A DNA stretch of 64,000 bases from Latrodectus hesperus. Taxonomy: Eukaryota; Arthropoda; Arachnida; Araneae; Theridiidae. A program made the translations under genes and the position numbers. Location of the stretch: the NCBI GenBank assembly GCA_037975125.1, contig CM075858.1, positions 63,058,140-63,122,139 of the forward strand, read 5' to 3'. Shown one piece after another: positions 27,601 to 33,800 of the stretch; the stretch's first letter is position 1, and every line of letters starts with the position of its first letter. The notes beneath the pieces are model-generated. The model had not been told where the DNA came from, ran no database searches, and saw nothing but the letters and a program-made list of their open reading frames with translations.

Positions 27601-30600
27601 ATGAAGGAAAAATGCACTAGTCTTTTGTAATTTTGTTTTAATGCTTCATTAAGATATTGAATATCGTTTATGCTTATTCTGTTTTCTATTAATTTTTTAT
27701 TAATTAATATTTATATTATTTTTAAAGTTATTTTTATCTCTTATTAAGTGAATGTTTTATGTTGTCAACAAAAAATCTCGAAAATATCTTAGAAAATTTT
27801 TATTATTTAAAGAAACAAACTAGCAATGTCAATAAATGCACAATAAAAATATCATATTCATTATTAATGCAAAATAATTTATAAAAATTTTTTAAATATA
27901 ATAAAATAAAAATATTACATTTATTGCCTTATTAAAATTTTTTTACTGGAAAATGATTTTTGTAAGGAATTTTAAAATGTAAAACTTTTCACCACATTTC
28001 ATTTTTTTAAATTGATTTTTTATGTATGAATTGTATTTGTAACTTAAAGTATGGAATTTATTACTTTGAAATATTAGTTTATTTCATCTCAACTACCTCT
28101 TGATAAAATATTTTTTTTTTAATAAATTCAATAGAAAAGTCAATTTGAGAAATGCTTGCATCATTAACTATTACAAGTATTTTAAAATTACAGGCCATTA
28201 AAATTGCTACACCAAGAAGGAATGCAAATAACAGAACGATATTTACTGGACACACCCATTATAGTGGAAAGAACAAGTGATTAGATTTACAGGAAATTAG
28301 GATGTATAGATCTTGAGAAATCAGTACCCAGAGCAGCCACCACTGGCTCAAATAACAGCATTTATCTGCCTATGCATGGAGTACAACAGAGATTGTATGG
28401 CATGTACGGGGATCTCAATCCATGCAGCTTCAACACTATGCCACAGTTCATCGACAGTAGTGGATGGTGAGTGATGGCATGCCAATCGCTCGGCAACCAT
28501 TGACAACATTCTCAATTGGTGACAGATCAGGAGTACGTGCTGGCCAGGGTAATAGTCGAACCTGTTTTGTATCAAGGAAGTTCAGAACAGTACGGGAAAC
28601 ATGGGGTCATGTATTATCCTGTTGAAACAAAGCATTAGGGAGGCCTCAAAGATAGGGCAGAGCCACGGGCCTTAACACATCGGAAATGTAACGGTTGCTG
28701 TTCAAAGTGCCGGTAATGCGAACAAGAGGTGATCGAGACGTGTATCCAATGGCATCCCATACCATCACTCCAGCAGATGGGCCAGTATGGCGATGTCCAA
28801 TGCAAGCTGGCAATGCGCGTGATTCACGATGCCTCCAAACACGGATGCGGCCATCATGGTCCTGTATACAGAACCGAGATTCATTTGTAAAGATGACGTG
28901 ATGCCATTCCCGCGTCCAGGTTCGTCGCTGATCACACCATTGAAGGCGCTCCTGTCTGTGACGCAGCGTCAATGTTAGCCGAAGCCATGGTCGCCGTGCA
29001 GACAATCCATGATGCTGCCAACGTCGTCGAACTGTTCGAGCAGAAACTTGTTGCCTTGCAAATGACTCCATTTCTCGACTCAGGGTTCGTGATGTGGCTG
29101 TACGATCTCTTGTGACCATGCGAATAAGATGTCTGTCTTCTCTGCTGTTATTGATGGGGAGTCGCTGAGATCCTGCATGACGTTCCGTATGATTGTCCTG
29201 AACCCATCAATTCCATATTCTGCTAACAGTCATGGTGTCTCGACCGACGAGAGCAGCAATATTGCGGTACGATTAACCGCAATCCCGGTAGGCTATAATC
29301 CTTCCTCGATCAAAGTCAGACACGTGCTGTTAGGCATTTCTTCTTCTTACACGAGGCATTACAACAACTTTCTTTGCCGAAAACAACGTTGAAACGGAAA
29401 TTGAGTATTAGAAAACTGCTGTCAAATCTCTGGTTTTATACACATTGTAGATGTCGCTACTGTCGCCTGCTTTGTATGAATGCGCTGAAAATCTAATCAT
29501 TTGCATGTCATGCAAATTTCATGTGTGTGATGTGCCGCTTTCCTCGTGTAGCAATTTTAATGGCCAGTAGTGTAAATTCCTTCACAATTAATTTACATAA
29601 TTATATATATATGTGCAGATTTTTTTCTTATACCAAGTAATTATCTGCTATATTTGTATTTTCATTTGGCACAACTTGTCTTACCTTAGAACCTTGCACC
29701 AACTAATTTATAATACATGTTATAGTGAATTAAAAAATAATCACAAATATGTAAATTTATACGATTCAATTAATTATATTTTTCCTCCTATCATTATATT
29801 TGCATCCATTATTGAAAATAATTTAACTTATATGCTATTTTGTCTAAAATTGAAAGTTTTAACTGTTTAATATTTCAAATCTTTTAAATAGCATTTAAAA
29901 GTCACAAAATTATTATACAATCACATTAAGATAGAGAAGTTTATAAATATTGAAAATTTTTAGGCATATAAATGGAAAATTATTTTCAAACTGAAATTTT
30001 CAGAAAGCATGTGATGTTTTTAAAAGAGAAGTGATGCATATCAAAGAAAAATACATAAAAGATGTTGAAAACCTCTGTAATAAGATAATGGAAATTAATG
30101 AAATATGTATTTCTGACTTAATAGAATTTTATTTTGATATGTTTGATTCTAAATTACACCAGAAGATTACCGTTTTAGAAGAAGATCAACCACTGGAACT
30201 TGATCATATCCTTTTACAGGTAATTTTTTTATCCCTTATTTAAAATTAGTAGCATATAGTTTATATTAGTAAAATACTTAAATCATCTGGTAGTATATTT
30301 TCAACTTAAAATTAGCATATCATTAATGTACTATATAATTATAATATATTATTGTTAAAAAAGTTGATTTTAATAGTTAATATTTCTTTCTAAGCTTCTG
30401 CAGAAGAAAGAACTTATTGAAAATGCATTAAAACAAACATTAGTTATTCACTCTGCAATTTTACAAAAAAGAATTAAAATATTGATGTCATCAATTGATG
30501 ATTTTGTAACAGATTCATTAAATATTATTTATAAGAAAGATTTTTTCATAAAGCAAAATGAACTTTCAAGAGAAATACTTGTATTTTATAATAAACAAAA

Positions 30601-30637
30601 TTACATTATAGATGTACTATGTACAAAAATTATTTGA
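4889..30637 (+). CDS. DRC3: Dynein regulatory complex subunit 3 (DRC3/LRRC48)-like gene, 3' nine exons
   Basis: DRC3 is a subunit of the nexin-dynein regulatory complex of motile axonemes, where it helps control dynein. Nine exons join in phase: 4889-5055, 9386-9532, 9703-9774, 19645-19740, 19814-19961, 26027-26187, 27388-27540, 30004-30219 and 30404-30637. Together they give about 464 residues and a TGA stop. Leucine-rich repeats and an LRR C-cap occupy the first two exons; the rest is charged and predicted coiled coil. The order, spacing and short motifs (DLSFN, YLKQFKNL, AFVEGL, the REK helix end) match my recollection of vertebrate DRC3 (about 520 residues) almost without gaps, so roughly 60-80 N-terminal residues are missing, upstream or unseen. 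One intron appears to start with GC. The introns carry many transposons. No in-frame stop disrupts the mapped exons. In spiders, motile axonemes are expected only in sperm, so testis expression is inferred. Confidence 0.85.
5880..6395 (-). mobile_element. 5'-truncated R1/Jockey-like LINE, RNase H 3' end
   Basis: On the minus strand, broken frames give an RNase H domain remnant (LQWI, then EKADDLAKNGC) followed by the Cys/His tail typical of arthropod LINE ORF2: GHDFFQRDL, MPYC...C, then LTSCPAL and FYWAARGLM. The same tail occurs in the + strand copy at 20357-21126 (GHDYLQKHL, DHLFTCPGL, LYWAARQRLM), so both belong to one family. There are frameshifts and stops throughout. It lies inside the DRC3 intron after 5055. 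Confidence 0.75.
6396..9385. other. DRC3 intron, no further feature
   Basis: AT-rich intronic DNA between the LINE fragment and the exon at 9386. Small open frames at 6749-6952 and 7129-7332 have no recognisable motif. I see no repeat boundary that I can defend. Confidence 0.5.
9386..9532 (+). CDS. DRC3: DRC3 exon: last LRR and C-terminal cap
   Basis: The acceptor is CCTTTATAG and the donor GAT|GTAAGT, phase 0 at both ends, 49 codons. The peptide begins INYLKQFKNLLCLGIGENPL and contains ELPHLKFLDF, the typical LRR cap in which the chain leaves the solenoid. The preceding intron is 4.3 kb and contains the LINE fragment at 5880-6395. Confidence 0.87.
9703..9774 (+). CDS. DRC3: DRC3 small exon after the LRR cap
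   Basis: This is a 24-codon exon, phase 0 to phase 0 (acceptor AATAAAG, donor AAAAAT|GTATAC). The peptide starts IRETKKIEHLKQFSIHE and matches the charged linker that follows the LRR cap in DRC3. It is only 170 bp from the previous exon. Splice sites are weak by eye, but phase and alignment agree on both sides. Confidence 0.65.
9775..13040. other. DRC3 intron, AT-rich, no feature seen
   Basis: Low-complexity AT-rich intronic DNA. No coding-like stretch over about 40 codons, no terminal repeats and no microsatellite longer than a few units were noticed. Confidence 0.5.
13045..13855 (-). mobile_element. Decayed R1/Jockey-like LINE, RNase H 3' end
   Basis: Reading the minus strand gives an RNase H domain in pieces. 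FSGEVKAIAMAIQQL followed by KAVIF is the ...AE..AI..AL.. helix and ...V.I.SDS strand. Further down, FQWIPAISGI corresponds to the QWIP.H.GI.GNE motif. Near 13060-13100 the end reads like the LINE zinc-knuckle tail. Frames are broken by many stops. This is a third fragment of the R1/Jockey type in the window, more decayed than the other two. Borders are approximate. Confidence 0.6.
14607..14678. repeat. (TA)36 microsatellite
   Basis: An uninterrupted run of TA dinucleotides, 72 bp, preceded by a short GTGTGTGAGAGTG tract. It lies in the long DRC3 intron. The length makes it a likely polymorphic and assembly-sensitive site. Confidence 0.97.
15983..17410 (+). mobile_element. piggyBac-type element with internal deletion
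   Basis: A TTAA target duplication flanks the element (15979-15982 and 17411-17414). The left end starts CCCTTTAACGCG and the right end finishes GCGTCAAAGGG, which are piggyBac-class termini. The interior is 1.43 kb instead of about 2.5 kb. It retains only the acidic N-terminus of a transposase (ATG at 16796) before the frame ends. Short palindromic subterminal repeats of the form GGTGGTYGCGCCRTGAAACCACC occur near 15997, 16331 and 17259. The element is non-autonomous and sits in the long DRC3 intron. Confidence 0.88.
16796..17008 (+). pseudogene. piggyBac transposase N-terminal fragment
   Basis: The frame starts MPRKGQEIAEALALFEEL and is rich in Ser, Asp and Glu, like the acidic N-terminus of piggyBac transposases. 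An in-frame TAA at 16937 stops it after 47 codons. Reading on in the same frame gives an acidic stretch ending LPGPSRV before another TAA at 17006. The DDD catalytic core is absent, so no transposition activity is possible from this copy. Confidence 0.75.
17969..18636. repeat. Tandem duplication, 333-bp unit
   Basis: Two direct copies are offset by 333 bp (unit 1 from about 17969, unit 2 from about 18302). Each includes about 35 bp of AT-rich flank (ATAGTTACTTAGAATATATG) joined to the 3' tail of the RTE-like LINE. Because flanking DNA is duplicated together with the LINE tail, this looks like a local duplication after insertion, not two insertions. The copies have since diverged by small indels and substitutions. 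Confidence 0.85.
18303..19620 (-). mobile_element. RTE-like LINE remnant, reverse transcriptase C-terminal part
   Basis: Minus-strand frames in order give KGIRKGM and a reverse transcriptase core with LAFADDIVLV-type sequence split by a frameshift (19320-19480). They continue with RRHLAAANKAFIGLRHLLK (19145-18963), LIHPVLTYTLETATLT and ENGVWSRRNN (18797-18567), then WVDTVEEDM (18548-18351). This is the usual order of RT palm, thumb and C-terminal region in RTE-type elements. The 3' end is a short ATGATGATGAA tail, typical of RTE elements, which end in simple repeats instead of poly(A). Frameshifts and a gap near 18800-18960 make it defective. It lies in the DRC3 intron. Confidence 0.8.
19645..19740 (+). 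CDS. DRC3: DRC3 exon: helical linker
   Basis: A 32-codon exon in phase 0, with acceptor TTATTTTTGCAG and donor GAA|GTAAGT. The peptide begins LLDAATKFPIRNNANNELK and is polar, as expected for the variable linker before the AFVE motif. The intron before it, 9.9 kb, holds LINE, piggyBac, RTE and microsatellite sequence. Confidence 0.8.
19814..19961 (+). CDS. DRC3: DRC3 exon: AFVEGL region
   Basis: The exon follows a short 73-bp intron (acceptor AAAATGTTTCAG). It holds 49 codons plus one base, with donor AAGA|GTAATT. The peptide EAFVEGLANGRGFDILLE aligns with the FVEHLNGS-type motif of DRC3, followed by a loop rich in Tyr and Pro. The donor is chosen because its phase (1) fits the next mapped exon. 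Confidence 0.83.
20357..21126 (+). mobile_element. 5'-truncated R1/Jockey-like LINE with poly(A) and target duplication
   Basis: The insertion is bounded by a 13-bp direct repeat AAGATTTGTTCAT (20344-20356 and 21127-21139). It ends in an A run that merges with the right repeat. Inside, an RNase H domain is open at 20578-20958 (IVLQWIPSHCGIAGNEAADK, catalytic-region Asp in NEAADKLA). It is followed, after a stop, by the tail DHLFTCPGL and LYWAARQRLMVEK. The upstream part is frameshifted (SDSQ-like region near 20535). All of the RT domain is missing. The clear target duplication indicates that it is younger than the related minus-strand copies at 5880 and 13045. It is in the intron after the exon ending 19961. 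Confidence 0.9.
21140..22140. other. DRC3 intron, AT-rich
   Basis: AT-rich intronic DNA with no coding, repeat boundary or long microsatellite recognised, apart from a short TATATATA tract near 21750-21775. Confidence 0.5.
22144..22310 (+). repeat. tRNA-derived SINE, family A, plus orientation
   Basis: The head has an A-box-like GGTTGAATGGTTAGAGCTTTG and a B-box-like TGGGTTTGAAATCCC. The body (CTAATTAGCTCTTGTTGGCAGAAAATGACC...GACAAACC) is the reverse complement of the bodies at 36530, 36945 and 39930. It is the only family A copy seen in the DRC3 half of the window. Confidence 0.75.
22810..23440 (+). pseudogene. Decayed coding-like segment of unknown origin
   Basis: Several frames in succession give basic, protein-like peptides instead of AT-noise. 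Around 22817-23062 the reading is RTKQIKHSFLICMKDMSKVF and VSIKGKVYKICIREKK. Around 23210-23350 it is YRQYLQYLKFTRNQIK, then after a stop DIPVNFILNYAGSWESLV. The frame is interrupted by several stops and frameshifts. I do not recognise the family; a fossil transposon ORF or a processed pseudogene are both possible. It lies in the DRC3 intron. Confidence 0.35.
23441..26026. other. DRC3 intron, AT-rich with poly(T)
   Basis: The open frame at 23757-24149 is a Phe/Leu/Ile/Cys-rich product of T-rich sequence and is not believed. A 26-base T run lies at 24577-24602. No element ends were recognised. Confidence 0.5.
24577..24602. repeat. Poly(T) run, 26 bases
   Basis: Uninterrupted T homopolymer. 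No LINE or processed-gene sequence was recognised beside it on either strand, so it is not assigned as an insertion tail. Confidence 0.95.
26027..26187 (+). CDS. DRC3: DRC3 exon: coiled coil, probable GC donor
   Basis: The exon begins with two bases completing a codon and then has 53 codons, including WYNLGLSYYNQLLMEKEELM and ending DHYITYREK. The segment aligns by length with the helix ending FEEK in DRC3. No in-frame GT occurs after REK before a stop, so AAG|GCATAT is the most likely donor and would make a GC-AG intron. The acceptor is also uncertain: AAG at 26026 or the in-phase AAG at 26035 both work. Confidence 0.72.
26384..27165 (-). mobile_element. TA-flanked DNA transposon derivative with ~175-bp inverted repeats
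   Basis: Left end CAGGGTGATCTTTTTTAAA and right end TTTAAAAAAGATCACCCTG are part of inverted arms of about 175 bp (26384-26560 and 26990-27165). TA dinucleotides lie on both sides (26382-26383 and 27166-27167). Total length is 782 bp. On the minus strand near 26780-26650 a peptide ends the frame: IPLDMIRTAVENVVHRMHGV, then IYRMYGRT and a stop. This is like the C-terminus of Tc1/mariner-superfamily transposases. The rest of the transposase is missing. It lies in the intron between DRC3 exons 26187 and 27388. Confidence 0.85.
27388..27540 (+). CDS. DRC3: DRC3 exon: coiled coil
   Basis: There are 51 codons in phase 0, with a strong acceptor (long T run then ACAG) and donor CAG|GTGAGT. The peptide begins IPKKLYLIDKKITSSGR and ends MNSFALYFDLIQ. 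This matches the length and heptad-like pattern of the DRC3 helix that ends LVEQLEE-like. It lies just right of the TIR element at 26384-27165. Confidence 0.85.
28191..29567 (-). mobile_element. Tc1-type DNA transposon, copy 2, inactivated
   Basis: The element is 1377 bp with TA on both sides (28189-28190 and 29568-29569). Its inverted repeats start CAGGCCATTAAAATTGCTAC and end GTAGCAATTTTAATGGCCAG. The longest minus-strand frame (29119-28646) holds the second helix-turn-helix half and the DDE region up to RPVALPYL. The first catalytic Asp is Asn (FTNESRF), as in copy 1. Several frameshifts follow; the second Asp region reads FQQDN before a stop. The C-terminal part (28575-28348) is open. Intact TSD and ends suggest that it is at least as young as copy 1. 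It sits in the DRC3 intron before exon 30004. Confidence 0.94.
30004..30219 (+). CDS. DRC3: DRC3 exon: coiled coil
   Basis: There are 72 codons in phase 0 (acceptor AATTTTCAG, donor CAG|GTAATT). The peptide contains VENLCNKIMEINEICISDL and ends LDHILLQ; it is strongly helical and charged. The preceding intron contains the second Tc1 copy, which ends 437 bp upstream. Confidence 0.86.
30404..30637 (+). CDS. DRC3: DRC3 terminal exon
   Basis: The exon has 77 codons and a TGA stop at 30635-30637. The peptide starts KKELIENALKQTLVIHSAIL and ends DVLCTKII. Two acceptors are possible nine bases apart (TTTCTAAG before CTTCTGCAG, or the CTGCAG itself). Both are in frame and would add or drop Leu-Leu-Gln. 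The second is preferred because the previous exon already ends LLQ. An AATAAA follows 31 bases after the stop. Confidence 0.85.
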   Translation, partial: KKELIENALKQTLVIHSAILQKRIKILMSSIDDFVTDSLNIIYKKDFFIKQNELSREILVFYNKQNYIIDVLCTKII

Positions 30638-30667
30638 ATGTTTTTATTTGCATGCTGTTGTATTTCA

Positions 30668-30673
30668 AATAAA
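30668..30673 (+). terminator. DRC3: Poly(A) signal of DRC3-like gene
   Basis: AATAAA, 31 bases after the TGA stop, giving a very short 3' UTR. Cleavage would be expected about 10-30 bases further on, within the region targeted by the opposite gene's signal. Confidence 0.65.
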
Positions 30674-30701
30674 ATAATTCATTTTAGTTTTGAAATTTGT
30701 A

Positions 30702-30707
30702 TTTATT
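30702..30707 (-). terminator. Candidate poly(A) signal of PDZ gene
   Basis: TTTATT on the plus strand, that is AATAAA on the minus strand, 89 bases past the PDZ gene stop at 30796. It faces the DRC3 signal at 30668, so the two mRNAs would end within or across the same ~30 bp. Confidence 0.5.
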
Positions 30708-30795
30708 TACAATGTATACTTTTCAAATAACAAACAAAATGTAAAACTACAAAATTGCAAAAGTCTCTAACAAAGTAAAAGGCACAGAGCATCAG

Positions 30796-30871
30796 CTAGA
30801 TGTTATCTAGCGTACTACATGACTTAGAATTGCTGCTTTCTAATTTACTACTGGACTCAGAGAGACAAGAA
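30796..30871 (-). CDS. PDZ gene terminal exon
   Basis: The acceptor is TTCTTCTACTTTCAG. The exon has one base completing AGT (Ser), then 24 sense codons and TAG at 30798-30796. The peptide is [20 protein letters not shown] followed by LDNI. It is too short to stand out as an open frame; it was found by following the phase-2 donor at 32434. The C-terminal LDNI fits the class III PDZ-ligand pattern (Asp/Glu at -2, hydrophobic last). Confidence 0.78.
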
Positions 30872-33800
30872 CTGAAAGTAGAAGAAAAAACATTTTGTAA
30901 TTATTATTTAAACAAATTTTTCACAAAATTGTAAAAATAAATTTTTATTTTAAGCAAAGATATTTAGTTTTGTATAAATTTACAAACACTATTTTAATGC
31001 ATTCCACGTCTATTTATAAACTTTATCATTCTTAAAATATAACCTAGCAATTTATAAGCTAAGTCATAGCAACAAAATAACTGAATAATTAATTTAAATA
31101 ATAAAATTATTGTAATTTTTTTGAGTGTTATTGTATTTTGAAGAAATTTCTAAAAACATGTAAAAATTCTGCTAAGATTCTTCCAAGTTATGCCGAACTT
31201 TGGCAAAAATAAGACAATTGGTAAAATATAATTACTATCATAAATATAGCTTTGTTTAAAAAACAAAATTAGTATTAAAGGTATTTTTGGTCTTATAATT
31301 TCAATATCTAAATAAAGATTATGGTTTGAAAAAAGTAAATGCGTGTATTTAAAAATTAAGGATACAATTTTGTTTTTTTTTTTTTTTGTATACAGGGTTT
31401 TAAAACATTCTGAAAATAAAAATGCTCCTCAAATTTGTGACTCTAATGGTAAAATCAGTTTTATAAATTAAAAAAAATTATGAAAAGAAATAGCCTTGAT
31501 TTATGACTTTTGTACAATGCTTGTTTCTTTAAAATACACGTTATCTTAGTATATTAAATTACCATAAGCATAGCATTCATAAGTTTTCACATGCACAATT
31601 TAAAATATGACAATTAAGAAAATTTTTTTCCTTTTATATAACTTGATAAAAAAATCTATTCTTCATACAATTTGGCTTAAAAATACTTAGGAATCTAGTT
31701 TTATGAAAGAATTTGCTTTAACCTTTTAATTTCATTAGAATATTGCAATGTTAGTTTTGAATGCATTTGAAAATACTTTGTACAAATACTTGAAAAAATT
31801 TCACATTTATTGAGAAACACTAAATTTTATAGATTTGATACCCAAGTCTTTTATATATATACTGACTGTTTTATATATATACTGATATTTTATACTATAT
31901 ATAATTTTATATATATACTGAATAAAATATTTGAAGTTTTGTACTTAAAATTGTATTTTTAAAATTTTATTGAAGACCATTAAAAGTTGTCAACCATTTG
32001 TAGTAGTTGAATTTCTTTTGCCAATCGTAAGTTCAATTTAATGAATGTTAACTTTAATCTTTAAAATCCAATGAAAAATACCTATTCTATATTAAAAAAA
32101 AAAATGCTGGAATCTTAACATTTTTCCAAAATTAAAACAAATATAAATATGCAAGATAAACATGAATTCTATTTAAGAAATAAAAATTTAAATGGAATAC
32201 ATTCTTATTACAGATGCTTAAATTAAAAAATAAATTATAAAATGAGTTTTCAATTTTTTTATACACATTAATTTGATTTTTATGTTTAGCCCAGCCCAAC
32301 AATTTACTTTTTCCTGGACATGTTTTATAAATTAGTAAATATGTATTAAAATATATTTTTTATAACAAGTATAGAACTTTGCTTTCTTTTTCATTCCTTA
32401 AAATTTCATTAGTGTCACAAATTTAAAACATACCTTTTCTTATTGGAACGTCGCCCAATATGCAATACTACTGGACCTTGCTTAATTTTCTTAAAGGCTG
32501 CTATGGCTTCAGAATGAGAAAGACCTTGAAGAGTTTGGCCATTTAATGTGTAAATTTCATCTCCTACAATAACAATGTTACTGTTCATAAATTTGAAAAA
32601 AAAATTATTCAAATTAGACAGAAGTTTTATGTAAACTTTTTATTGATTTAAAATCCTCTAAAATCAAATAGGAATTAATTTTTGATGCAATATATATTTA
32701 ATTAATCGGAAGGTTTTTGATCTTAAATATAGTTTTAAAAGTATCATTTATTATATAGTAGCAATTTATTTTTATTTGTTCTCAAACTTACTGCATACTT
32801 TCCATATTTTAAAATTTAATCATTAAAATATTGTATATATATATTTTAATGAAATAGCAGTTAAATAATTAATTCGGCTCTTCATTTAAATGTTGAAATC
32901 AGTTTCATACCTTCCTTTAGAGAGCCTGTTTCAGCTGCTTGACCGTTTGCAAAGATCGTTTTCACATAGAAACCAAGTTCACCTTTAGGAGAATCTTTTC
33001 CACCAACAATACTGAATCCTAAGCTTTTACGACCTGGTCCTTTCTCAAAGACTACTGTGTGCAGTGATAATTGAGAGGACTTTGGCCGTCTTGGTAAAGT
33101 GCAAATACCATTACTTCCCATCTGAAATAATATATTGTAGTAACATTTCAAACAGACTTATTTTTGTTTTACATAAATTATTTATTTTCTATTCTATAAA
33201 AAAGCTAATAGCTTTAAAAATATTTTATATCAATTTTTTTACTAAGACAATATATTTAGAGTGCAAAGTTTTGCTTAAAATAAAATATACATTTTTGTAA
33301 TTTCAACTTTTAAAAAATATAAATTTTGATTAACACAGTTTAACACAAATAACACTTTTTCAATATCAAAAGTATTTTACTATTTCATTCAATTGCATAT
33401 TACTTTAATAAAATGAAGGTTAATTTACTGTAAATCTGACTTCTACAAATTTATATACATAATTTCTAATAAAACAATTTTTTTTTACAAATTTAAATGT
33501 TGGCTTAAACCATGTTTATTAAGCAATGTCATGGAATTAGTACCTTGATAAAATTAACAAATTGTGAAAATTGGTGATTTTTAATTTTGTAAAAATCTAA
33601 AAGTTTGTAGCAAAAACATTTAATAGTTCATTAATTGATAAATATGTTATGTATGACATTTACTTGTATTAGCAAAGGTTGTCAATAATGCTTGATTTCC
33701 TAAAGTCTAATAATTTCATAAAATATTGAAAATTTTTAATTGGAACACATACTCTTTCATTATCTATCTTTGGTTTGGGTGGTAAATCCGGATTTGAATG

